DNA from: Spirochaetota bacterium
GTDB taxonomy: Bacteria > Spirochaetota > Spirochaetia > SZUA-6
DNA: 5,565 nucleotides
Assembly (NCBI GenBank): GCA_003641675.1
Contig: QNBI01000163.1
Coordinates: 1-5,565 of the forward strand
Direction of reading: 5' to 3'
Below are positions 1 through 5,565 of this stretch, piece after piece; position 1 is the stretch's first letter, and every line of letters begins with the position of its first letter. Below the pieces are notes generated by a model. It worked only from the letters and a program-made list of their open reading frames with translations, was not told where the DNA came from and made no database searches. A program made the translations under genes and the position numbers.

Positions 1-260
1 GCATTTAGTTTTACCATGGATTTCTCAGCTTTACTGAAACCGCGCTTTCCTATTTTCAAAGTTAAATTCTTACTTACCTCTACTTCTCCCTCAAGAAACA
101 GGAACATGGAATCACCGATATCTCCTTCCCTCATTATTACATCACCAGAGGGAACCTCCACTTTCTTCGCAATTTTAAATATCAAGTTTCTCTCTTTTTC
201 ATCCAGATCGGAAAGAATCCCAACTTTTTTCAAAAGGTCTTTCTGATTCTTTTTGCCCAT
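1..260 (-). CDS. Cyclic nucleotide-binding (Crp-fold) domain protein, 3' part cut by window edge
   Basis: The gene reads leftward from ATG at 260; 86 full codons are visible and the rest lies outside the window. After a short charged helix (MGKKNQKDLLKKVG) comes the start of a cyclic-nucleotide-binding beta-roll. It shows the family pattern of a strand ending in GDVIMREG, then DIGDSMFLFLEGEVEV, roughly residues 39-62, which matches the xxEGxxGDxMYxxxxGxVxV signature. An unusual stretch between the first strands (KNLTLKIGKRGFSKAEKSM) precedes VKLNA, where the phosphate-binding cassette would normally follow just outside the window, so nucleotide binding cannot be judged. The start is well supported by AGGAGC five bases upstream. 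The gene lies 13 bases behind the potassium channel gene and is probably co-transcribed with it. It may be a soluble sensor acting with the channel, or a Crp-like regulator if a helix-turn-helix follows; the visible part does not decide. Confidence 0.85.
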   Translation of the reverse strand, partial: MGKKNQKDLLKKVGILSDLDEKERNLIFKIAKKVEVPSGDVIMREGDIGDSMFLFLEGEVEVSKNLTLKIGKRGFSKAEKSMVKLN

Positions 261-265
261 ATTCC

Positions 266-271
266 GCTCCT
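266..271 (-). promoter_or_regulatory. Ribosome binding site of the cyclic-nucleotide-binding gene
   Basis: AGGAGC on the minus strand lies five bases before the ATG at 260 and just after the TAA of the channel gene (274-276). It fixes the start of the downstream gene and supports its translation from a shared transcript. Confidence 0.7.
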
Positions 272-273
272 AA

Positions 274-1467
274 TTAGCCCAACACAAAGGCTGAGTCATT
301 ATCTCTAATAGTATAATCCTTTCCGGGATTCAGCTTTATCTTAAGCTCTTCTTTCTCCTCGTTCTCGTAGAGATTTATTTCCGCCTCGGCAAATTTACGC
401 TTTATAAACGCATCTATGGCAGATGAATCCTCCGACAGTATATCGTCCAGCGTCATCTTCTTCTCCTCTGACAGAATACCTATAAGAATTCCTTCACCGC
501 TTTTTAGAAAATGCTCCGCAAGTTCAAAAAAAGTTTTACCCACAAACTGAGCAGGAATTGAAATATTTTTTAATAGATTCTTGCCATCGAAAGAAAGCAA
601 CTCTTTTACCAGCAGAGGAATACTCGACGAAAGTGTAGAGCTTGCAAGCAAAAACCCATTAAACTCACCATAAATAATTATGTCATCTACATTTGCCCTT
701 TTAAGATGCTGCTCATTTTCGGGGTTAACTATCTCTGCACTCAAAATAATATCAGGGCTAAGAGACTTTATTGCAAGCGATGCAAGTATAGTCCGTTCAT
801 CTGCGTTATCCAGAGTGTTATCCCCCGATTCATCGGCAAGCAAAATAGCAACCCTTGCATTGGCAATAGAAGCTTTTTTAAGGATTGATTCATGGGTAAA
901 ATCCCCTTTCACAAACCTTAAGTCGATATCCTGATACTTAGAAGCAAGTGTCTGGAATTCTTCGGAATCCATTGCATTTACCAGAACAACCTCCTGTTTT
1001 TTCCCCGTTATTTTACCCAATCCCTCCAGTATACCCTCTGTATTTTTATTCCATCCGCATAATACCAGATGGTTACGTAATGATACGTCTTGCAAACCTT
1101 TACCCTCCCTGATTTTTCTATCCACAAATATACTGGCTATTGTACCGGAGAGTATGGAAGTAGTAACAACTCCCATAAACATAAGGAAAAGAGCCAATAC
1201 CCTACCTGTAGGGGTAACAGGATATTTATCGCCATATCCTACGGTTGTAATGGTCACAATAGCCCACCAGAATGCATCAAAAAAATCGGAAAACATGGAA
1301 TGGTTTTTCCTAACCTCAGCGGCAAAAACCAAAGCTCCGCCTATTAAAACGATAATAAGTACAATAACCAGTAGATTTGGAAGTTTTTCTTTTTTTAAAT
1401 CAAGATACAGGTCTTTTGCCCTATGTAAAAGACCGATTTTCATGACTGTTTTTATTTTTTTCCGCAA
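274..1467 (-). CDS. Two-TM potassium channel with cytoplasmic RCK (TrkA-N/TrkA-C) domains, MthK-like
   Basis: This is a 397-residue ligand-gated K+ channel subunit of the inner membrane, expected to work as a tetramer with an RCK gating ring. A first membrane helix lies at about 30-50, a pore helix and selectivity filter TTVGYGD at 74-80, and a second helix at about 87-115. An RCK-N domain follows from about 131. Its nucleotide-loop position reads LVLCGWNKNTEG rather than GxGxxG, as in MthK, where the RCK binds Ca2+ and not NAD. The GDFTHESILKKASI and ILLADES segments are typical of RCK-N. An RCK-C domain covers about 290-397, with an acidic insertion at about 335-375. The start is TTG at 1467: an in-frame TAA lies two codons upstream, and AGGAGG-like AGGGAG sits 11 bases before it. 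ATG at 1443 is possible but lacks a Shine-Dalgarno site. The actual ligand is not readable from sequence. It is first in a leftward unit with the cyclic-nucleotide-binding gene. Confidence 0.93.
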   Translation of the reverse strand: MRKKIKTVMKIGLLHRAKDLYLDLKKEKLPNLLVIVLIIVLIGGALVFAAEVRKNHSMFSDFFDAFWWAIVTITTVGYGDKYPVTPTGRVLALFLMFMGVVTTSILSGTIASIFVDRKIREGKGLQDVSLRNHLVLCGWNKNTEGILEGLGKITGKKQEVVLVNAMDSEEFQTLASKYQDIDLRFVKGDFTHESILKKASIANARVAILLADESGDNTLDNADERTILASLAIKSLSPDIILSAEIVNPENEQHLKRANVDDIIIYGEFNGFLLASSTLSSSIPLLVKELLSFDGKNLLKNISIPAQFVGKTFFELAEHFLKSGEGILIGILSEEKKMTLDDILSEDSSAIDAFIKRKFAEAEINLYENEEKEELKIKLNPGKDYTIRDNDSAFVLG

Positions 1468-1478
1468 TTTTTAAAATG

Positions 1479-1484
1479 CTCCCT
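1479..1484 (-). promoter_or_regulatory. Likely ribosome binding site of the channel gene
   Basis: AGGGAG on the minus strand lies 11 bases before the TTG start at 1467, a slightly long spacing. It is the only purine-rich Shine-Dalgarno-like site near either candidate start, so it favours TTG over the ATG at 1443. Confidence 0.4.
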
Positions 1485-1572
1485 ATAATATAGTACCTCT
1501 TTTACTGTATCGGTAAAAAGGGTTATTTAGTTATAGCAAATTAATCAGCGATAGGCTATAATTATTTTGATT
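1485..1572. promoter_or_regulatory. Divergent promoter region between channel and lipoprotein genes
   Basis: This AT-rich intergenic stretch must hold the promoters of both divergent genes. For the minus strand, TATATT at 1487-1492 or TACTAT at 1490-1495 could be a -10. The latter has TTTACC 16 bases upstream, but both would start the RNA close to or inside the AGGGAG site, so the assignment is weak. An inverted repeat, TTTTAC (1500-1505) and GTAAAA (1513-1518) around a 7-base centre, lies in the middle and could be an operator; six-base arms can arise by chance in AT-rich DNA. The plus-strand promoter is listed separately. Confidence 0.45.
1557..1562 (+). promoter_or_regulatory. Consensus -10 box of the lipoprotein gene, possibly giving a leaderless mRNA
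   Basis: A perfect TATAAT ends ten bases before the ATG at 1573. With usual spacing, transcription would begin at about 1568-1571, leaving a leader of only zero to five bases. No Shine-Dalgarno sequence is present before the ATG, which fits a leaderless transcript. The -35 position (about 1534-1539, TAGCAA) matches the consensus poorly, so an activator or a different true promoter is possible. Confidence 0.45.
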
Positions 1573-3258
1573 ATGAAAAGATACATAAAATATACAGCAC
1601 TTATCCTAACAATTATATTCCTCTTTTCCTGTGCTACTTCCAGCGGATCACTGTATTCCGGTATTGCAAAAACGGAAAAGAGCAGCGCGCCCCAAAAAAA
1701 TGCTAAAGGCGATAAGACAGAAGAACCTGCAAAAACAAAGGATAACGGTTCTTCCGACATATCAGAGTCCGATGAAACAGGACTAAAAATAGTTACAGAC
1801 CCGGATAATGCACAGATATACATTGATAATAACTATATCGGAAGCACTCCTTTTTTAATTACAGATCTTCAGCAAGGCAGCTATAAACTCACTATCAGGA
1901 AAATAGGATACTACAGCAAAGCCGTCTGGATAAATTACAATGGCGGACTTTTAGTATACTCGACAGACCTTGAAAGGATCACAGGTTTTCTGGATTTATC
2001 AGTAACACCTCAAGAAGCATCGGTAACTCTGGAGGACAACCCGTTATCTCCCGGAATGCACGAGCTTCCCATAGGCAGTTATGCTCTAAATATTCATCTC
2101 TTTGGGTACGAAGAGTACAAAAAAGAAATACAGATTAGAGAAAAAGAAATACTGAGAGTGGATGTAAAACTTAAAAAGGCTGCCTTTCATATATCGGACC
2201 TAAGGGTTTACCGTACAGCCTTTAACCCTTCTAACCCCGGTTTAACAGGCAAGGATAAAATATGTTTTACAGTTAATTCATGGGGTTCGGGTACCGTAAC
2301 TATATACAACAGCAAAAACAGCGAGGTTTTTAAAAGGAAATTAAATTCCTTTACCACCTGGGATCAGAGTCTCCTCTGGGACGGAAGAGACAGCAAAGAC
2401 AGACCGCTTCCCGACGGTGAATACAGAATAGTTCTTACCGGAAAATCGGAAGACTTAAAAATAGAAGAAGAGCATAGAATTAGTGTCATCATAGACAGTT
2501 CCCTGAAAATAGGCTACAGGTCTGTATGGAATGGCAGCGGGGGACTCTTATACGCTCCTGTAGCCGACATCCTTCCTGTTAATGAATTTCAGTTTTCCTT
2601 TCTGCTTGCAGGCCATCAGGAGGCTGTAGACAACGGTTTATTTTTTCGATTCCCTTCCGCTCTTTCCCTCCGTGCAGGACTGGGCAGGGGATATGAGCTT
2701 TCTGTACTCGGAAATTTTATCTTCGGCAATACAGATACCATCCCGGCAGGGGGTAGTGTTTCTATAAAGAAACAGATCCTCAATACTAATTCCTTTTTAA
2801 AATTTAATGCAGGAATATCTTTAAAGGCCTCGTATCAATACGGTACTACAACGGATATCTTCACAGACTTCACAGGACTAACAGCCGGCTTTGCGCTTTC
2901 AGCAGGAATAGGTTCTTTAAGCATTTTATACTCTCCGGAGATAATACTTGCACCTTTTCGCGTAGTTTACCCGGGCACCTTGACTGCCAATAACTCTTTA
3001 GGTTTCTATACCTGGATCTACCAGAGAGCAGGCTTTTTACTCGATTTAGGCTCATTCACAGCGGGTATTTCAACTGCGGTACGTACAGCGCCGTTTACTA
3101 ATTTTAAACTAATAGACTATCCTGTCCAGGCAGCAGCAGAATTTAACTGGATGCTCCCCAATACTCATTTGTTTATTTCTTTTATCTTGGCAGGTGAATT
3201 TGAATCGCTCGAAAGCTATTATCTGCTCTCCGGCGGAGGAGTATCCTTTGTCTATTAG
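1573..3258 (+). CDS. PEGA-repeat lipoprotein with FlgD-like Ig domain and C-terminal beta-barrel-like region
   Basis: This is a 561-residue predicted envelope lipoprotein. A signal peptide ends in the lipobox LFSC with Cys20 as the acylated residue. A low-complexity Lys/Glu/Ser linker follows (about 21-69). Two PEGA-type repeats come next, at about 70-137 (DPDNAQIYIDNNYIGSTP, then GSYKLTIRKIGY) and about 138-201 (ending GSYALNIHLFGYEEY). A FlgD/CHB-like Ig domain at about 204-309 carries LLWDGRDSKDRPLPDGEYRI. The last 250 residues (about 311-561) are alternating, glycine- and aromatic-rich strands ending in VSFVY, which resembles an outer-membrane beta-barrel with a C-terminal aromatic signal. 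ATG at 1573 is chosen over an in-frame TTG at 1567 because it begins a normal MKRYIKY signal peptide. PEGA domains are linked to surface-layer or envelope binding; ligand and role here are unknown. The gene is monocistronic and converges on citrate synthase. Confidence 0.85.
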   Translation: MKRYIKYTALILTIIFLFSCATSSGSLYSGIAKTEKSSAPQKNAKGDKTEEPAKTKDNGSSDISESDETGLKIVTDPDNAQIYIDNNYIGSTPFLITDLQQGSYKLTIRKIGYYSKAVWINYNGGLLVYSTDLERITGFLDLSVTPQEASVTLEDNPLSPGMHELPIGSYALNIHLFGYEEYKKEIQIREKEILRVDVKLKKAAFHISDLRVYRTAFNPSNPGLTGKDKICFTVNSWGSGTVTIYNSKNSEVFKRKLNSFTTWDQSLLWDGRDSKDRPLPDGEYRIVLTGKSEDLKIEEEHRISVIIDSSLKIGYRSVWNGSGGLLYAPVADILPVNEFQFSFLLAGHQEAVDNGLFFRFPSALSLRAGLGRGYELSVLGNFIFGNTDTIPAGGSVSIKKQILNTNSFLKFNAGISLKASYQYGTTTDIFTDFTGLTAGFALSAGIGSLSILYSPEIILAPFRVVYPGTLTANNSLGFYTWIYQRAGFLLDLGSFTAGISTAVRTAPFTNFKLIDYPVQAAAEFNWMLPNTHLFISFILAGEFESLESYYLLSGGGVSFVY

Positions 3259-3261
3259 ATT

Positions 3262-4401
3262 TTATCTCTGATCTACAGGAATATACTTCTTCCCGTGCTC
3301 ACCTACATAGACTTGAGTAGGCCTAAATATTCTATTATTAACAAGCTGCTCTCTCCAGTGGGCAAGCCATCCGACAATACGGGCCATTACGAAAATCGGC
3401 GTATAGAGATCTGTGGGAATACCCATTTTCTCATAGATAATACCGGAGTAAAAATCTACATTAGGATATATTTTCTTATCTTTTAGTATCTCAACAGCAT
3501 ATTTCTCCACTTCCTTAGCCACTTCAAAAAGAGGCGTAGAGCCGTGAGAAGCAAAGTAAAGCTCTGCCAGTTTCTGCAAAATACTCGCGCGCGGATCTTT
3601 AACCTTATAAACTCTATGTCCCAGGCCCATTATTTTACTTCCTGAACGTATCATATTCTGAATATAAGGTCTTACATTTTCGACAGATCCTATTGCCCTT
3701 AGCATTCTAACAACATGCTCATTTGCCCCGCCGTGAAGAGGCCCGGAAAGCGCGCCGATTGCAGAAGCTATAACGGCGTGAGGTTTTGCCTGTGTTGAAG
3801 TTACAACACGTGCTGTAAATGTAGATGCATTCATTGTATGGTCTGCATGGCATATAAGCGAAGCATCCATTATATTTGTCATTTTGTCATCCGGCTCTTT
3901 ACCCAGAATCATATATAGAAAATTAGCGGAGTGCGAAAGGTCTTTACGAGGGGGCAAAGGTTCAAAACCATGGCGTATTCTATTCCAGGCTGCAATAATT
4001 GTCGGTATCTTTGCAAGCAGAATTCCTACCGCTCTTTCGACTTCCTTTTCATCTTCTACATCATCTATTGGATAGTACATACCAAGTATGGCAACACTTG
4101 CCTGCAGTACATTCATTGGATGTCCCATATCCGGAAAAGACTTAAGGATGTCAATAAATCGGAATTTAAGTTCCCGATTCTCTTTAAGCTCGTTGTCAAA
4201 TTCTGTAAGTTCCTCCCGTGTGGGAAGCCTTCCCTTTAAAAGCAGAAAAGAATTCTCCTCGAAGGAGCTCTTTTCCACAAGCTCCTGTATCGGGAATCCT
4301 CTGTACTCTAATATCCCCTTTTCACCGTCGATATATGAAACTTCCGATTCCGCAATAGGAACTCCTTCAAGCCCCGGTATAATTTTTTCTTTCTCAGTCA
4401 C
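3262..4401 (-). CDS. gltA: Citrate synthase, short (Gram-positive/archaeal-type) form
   Basis: The enzyme condenses oxaloacetate and acetyl-CoA to citrate at the entry of the TCA cycle in the cytoplasm. With the GTG start it has 379 residues, the usual size of the short, dimeric type. The N-terminus IPGLEGVPIAESEVSYIDG followed by GILEYRGFPI is typical. All catalytic residues are visible: His223 in GPLHGGANE, His262 in GLGHRVY and Asp316 in YPNVDFYSG. ICHADHTMNASTFTARV and the C-terminal RPTQVYVG are also conserved. The GTG at 4401 is preferred because AGGAGGA precedes it closely and it matches family N-termini. The upstream ATG at 4440 would add 13 residues (392 in all) but has AAAGG only one base before it. 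It is last in the leftward unit behind the zinc-ribbon gene (48 bases, or 9 from the ATG). 2-methylcitrate synthase cannot be excluded, as the two enzymes share these motifs, but no prp-type neighbours are present. Confidence 0.93.
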   Translation of the reverse strand: MTEKEKIIPGLEGVPIAESEVSYIDGEKGILEYRGFPIQELVEKSSFEENSFLLLKGRLPTREELTEFDNELKENRELKFRFIDILKSFPDMGHPMNVLQASVAILGMYYPIDDVEDEKEVERAVGILLAKIPTIIAAWNRIRHGFEPLPPRKDLSHSANFLYMILGKEPDDKMTNIMDASLICHADHTMNASTFTARVVTSTQAKPHAVIASAIGALSGPLHGGANEHVVRMLRAIGSVENVRPYIQNMIRSGSKIMGLGHRVYKVKDPRASILQKLAELYFASHGSTPLFEVAKEVEKYAVEILKDKKIYPNVDFYSGIIYEKMGIPTDLYTPIFVMARIVGWLAHWREQLVNNRIFRPTQVYVGEHGKKYIPVDQR

Positions 4402-4404
4402 GAC

Positions 4405-4411
4405 TCCTCCT
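4405..4411 (-). promoter_or_regulatory. Ribosome binding site deciding the citrate synthase start
   Basis: AGGAGGA on the minus strand, followed after GTC by the GTG at 4401, is the best Shine-Dalgarno match in this stretch. It lies inside the reading frame opened by ATG 4440, so it argues that the shorter protein is the real one. The spacing is a little tight. Confidence 0.55.
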
Positions 4412-4449
4412 ATTTTCAGTCTTACTATATCAGATTTCATACCTTTGTT

Positions 4450-4797
4450 TCAAACCTTAAACAGCAAATAAATAAAAAAACTGAGCAAAGCAATAAGAAT
4501 TAAAAGCCCCACCTTAAAAACAGCAGGCGATATAAAGGAATATTTTTTTTTAATAGAAGCTTTTTCCCTGAAGGCTGTCCCCTTAAAATCCTTTGTTAGC
4601 GGTGCCCCTTTTAAGTCTTTAAGATTAACACTCATATACCCGCACCTGGGACATCCGTCTGAAAAAAGCTCAGGTTTTCCTTCAAATCCGCAGATCGGGC
4701 ATTTTACGGCACCGAAAACCCTCCCGCAATACGGGCAAACCTCTGCATTAAATGGGACCTCATTCCTGCAGTGTTCACAGAAAAAACGAGCTTTCAG
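4450..4797 (-). CDS. Double zinc-ribbon, tail-anchored membrane protein with apparent CTG start
   Basis: This is a 115-residue protein of unknown function. The N-terminal half has four CxxC pairs: Cys7/10 (CEHC), 21/24 (CPYC), 33/36 (CPIC) and 49/52 (CPRC). This is the layout of a double zinc ribbon binding two zinc ions. A basic linker (about 55-89) leads to one hydrophobic helix at about 91-114 at the extreme C-terminus, so the ribbons are predicted to face the cytoplasm. No ATG, GTG or TTG exists between the in-frame stop at 4816-4818 and the first cysteine. The only near-cognate codon is CTG at 4795-4797, one base after the TAA of the upstream gene, suggesting coupled re-initiation. An ATG at 4635 would remove all eight cysteines and is rejected. 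Zinc ribbons of this kind bind nucleic acid or protein, so no specific role can be given. Citrate synthase follows. Confidence 0.8.
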   Translation of the reverse strand: MKARFFCEHCRNEVPFNAEVCPYCGRVFGAVKCPICGFEGKPELFSDGCPRCGYMSVNLKDLKGAPLTKDFKGTAFREKASIKKKYSFISPAVFKVGLLILIALLSFFIYLLFKV

Positions 4798-4798
4798 T

Positions 4799-5565
4799 TT
4801 AGTTACACTCTGCCTCTAACGGCCCTGCAAGTTCTTTTAAAAAGAATAATTTTCCCGGAAGAGAAGGCATATAACTCGAAGGAACCCAGATATCCGGCCC
4901 GTAACGCAGGGTAACCCAAAGGCTCAATCCCTGCCATTGCATGCCGCGCCCGAATACACCGTCGCACCCGCCTATTATCCAATCCGCCTTTAGAAATAGC
5001 CCGGGTCCTATTGTGTTTGCATAGGCAGGCACCAGTGTAGTTCTACTTTTAAAACTGGTAAGGGCGTTCTGTTCTATGGTTAGAGGATGAAGCTTTGCAC
5101 CGAGCCGATGGGTCTGTCTTTTCCATTCTTCCTCCGAACTAAATTCCGCAGCAAAGTGCGGTTCCCAGAAGGCTATATGGAATACCCTTCCTATTCCGAA
5201 AACAACTGCAAGCTCTGCTCCGCTGTCAATTAACTTCTGTATCTTCTCAGGATATTCCGGGAGGTTGCTCCTCGTTGCAAAATTTCTCTGGTTTTCAGGG
5301 ACTGTATATTCACCCAATGGCCCGTAAAAAGCATTTTCCATAGCGTACTGAAAAGCCCCATGATTACTAGGGGGAAGCGTATTGCCTTCCGCATCTGCCC
5401 ATTCGTCCATATTAAAGCCGTATACGTGATCTGCCCCGATTCCCCAGCTTTTAAGGAAAAATACAACCCACCTGTACATACCCATAGGGCCTACAGGGAG
5501 AATGATTGCCAGTTTTTTCCCGGCTTCCTTTGTCCGCCTTATAGTCATTGCAATTTCGTGCCCCA
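4799..5565 (-). CDS. Glucosamine-6-phosphate isomerase/deaminase (NagB) fold protein, 5' end beyond window
   Basis: The reading frame stays open to the right edge (255 codons visible; ATG at 5548 has no Shine-Dalgarno site and begins mid-helix, [12 protein letters not shown]), so the true start is outside. Family hallmarks are present in order: a strand with the sugar-phosphate loop ([14 protein letters not shown], about 5461-5509), FNMDEW at 5399-5416 carrying the catalytic Asp-Glu, a PSNHGAF segment, [13 protein letters not shown] at 5159-5197, LTIEQNA then [19 protein letters not shown], and a C-terminal GPLEAE. In NagB the fourth motif reads GVGNDGHIAFNEP. Here His and Glu are kept, but the catalytic Asp is Val and the neighbouring Gly is Phe. 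The phosphate loop also lacks the usual TGSTP. It may act on another sugar phosphate or be non-catalytic, so nagB is not assigned. It is the first visible gene of the unit, with its stop one base before the zinc-ribbon start. Confidence 0.82.
   Translation of the reverse strand, partial: GHEIAMTIRRTKEAGKKLAIILPVGPMGMYRWVVFFLKSWGIGADHVYGFNMDEWADAEGNTLPPSNHGAFQYAMENAFYGPLGEYTVPENQRNFATRSNLPEYPEKIQKLIDSGAELAVVFGIGRVFHIAFWEPHFAAEFSSEEEWKRQTHRLGAKLHPLTIEQNALTSFKSRTTLVPAYANTIGPGLFLKADWIIGGCDGVFGRGMQWQGLSLWVTLRYGPDIWVPSSYMPSLPGKLFFLKELAGPLEAECN

Noticed and set aside
16..246. Plus-strand open frame of 76 codons
   Set aside because: It is antisense to the clear cyclic-nucleotide-binding domain and shows only Ser/Phe/Thr-rich shadow composition.
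680..1474. Several plus-strand open frames of 60-106 codons
   Set aside because: They lie antisense to the potassium channel, whose selectivity filter and RCK motifs prove the minus strand codes.
1484..1489. Second plus-strand TATAAT as a promoter of the lipoprotein gene
   Set aside because: No -35-like sequence lies at the right distance (about 1461-1466, TCCGCA), and the region is AT-rich enough for chance matches.
1545..1823. Minus-strand open frame of 92 codons
   Set aside because: It overlaps the signal peptide and linker of the lipoprotein antisense; its hydrophobic look mirrors that low-complexity DNA.
3228..3238. Small hairpin CTCCGGCGGAG as a terminator for the lipoprotein gene
   Set aside because: The stem is only four or five pairs, lies inside the coding sequence and is not followed by a T run.
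3884..4471. Plus-strand open frames of 63-127 codons
   Set aside because: They are antisense to citrate synthase, which is complete and has all catalytic residues.
4450..4635. A 61-residue membrane protein starting at ATG 4635
   Set aside because: It is only the tail of the zinc-ribbon protein. The same frame upstream encodes eight cysteines in clear CxxC pairs, which would not persist by chance.
5548..5565. ATG at 5548 as the true start of the NagB-like gene
   Set aside because: The frame is open to the window edge, no Shine-Dalgarno site precedes the ATG, and the first conserved strand would follow too soon for the family.

Overview
The window most resembles an accessible chromosomal region of a spirochaete (Spirochaetota). 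The evidence is indirect. There is a lipoprotein with a spirochaete-style lipobox (LFSC) joined to PEGA repeats and an outer-membrane-barrel-like tail. The K+ channel and cyclic-nucleotide-binding pair and the small double zinc-ribbon membrane protein also resemble proteins I recall from spirochaetes. Base composition is moderate to slightly AT-rich throughout, and I see no compositional break, mobile element, CRISPR array, tRNA or rRNA. A complete citrate synthase argues against the Treponema species with the most reduced metabolism and fits a free-living relative better. I could not test any of this by search.

Layout: positions 1-1467 (minus strand) hold a two-gene unit. A 2TM/RCK potassium channel (274-1467) is followed after 13 bases by a cyclic-nucleotide-binding protein (1-260) that runs off the left edge. 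A divergent intergenic region of about 105 bases (1468-1572) separates this unit from a plus-strand PEGA lipoprotein (1573-3258). That gene has a consensus TATAAT so close to its ATG that the mRNA may be leaderless. The lipoprotein converges on citrate synthase with only 3 bases between the stop codons. Positions 3262-5565 (minus strand) look like one transcription unit read from the right edge: a NagB-fold sugar-phosphate isomerase homologue (5' end outside the window), then a double zinc-ribbon tail-anchored protein that appears to start at CTG one base after the previous stop, then citrate synthase.

The channel and its cyclic-nucleotide-binding neighbour plausibly form one ion-homeostasis module. 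The right-hand unit joins a sugar-phosphate-type enzyme with the entry enzyme of the TCA cycle, but nothing in the sequence proves a shared pathway. No intergenic stretch exceeds 300 bases. The points most worth following up are the non-AUG start of the zinc-ribbon gene, the altered catalytic motif of the NagB homologue, and the lipid-anchor-plus-barrel design of the PEGA lipoprotein. I do not see a clearly new multi-gene system.
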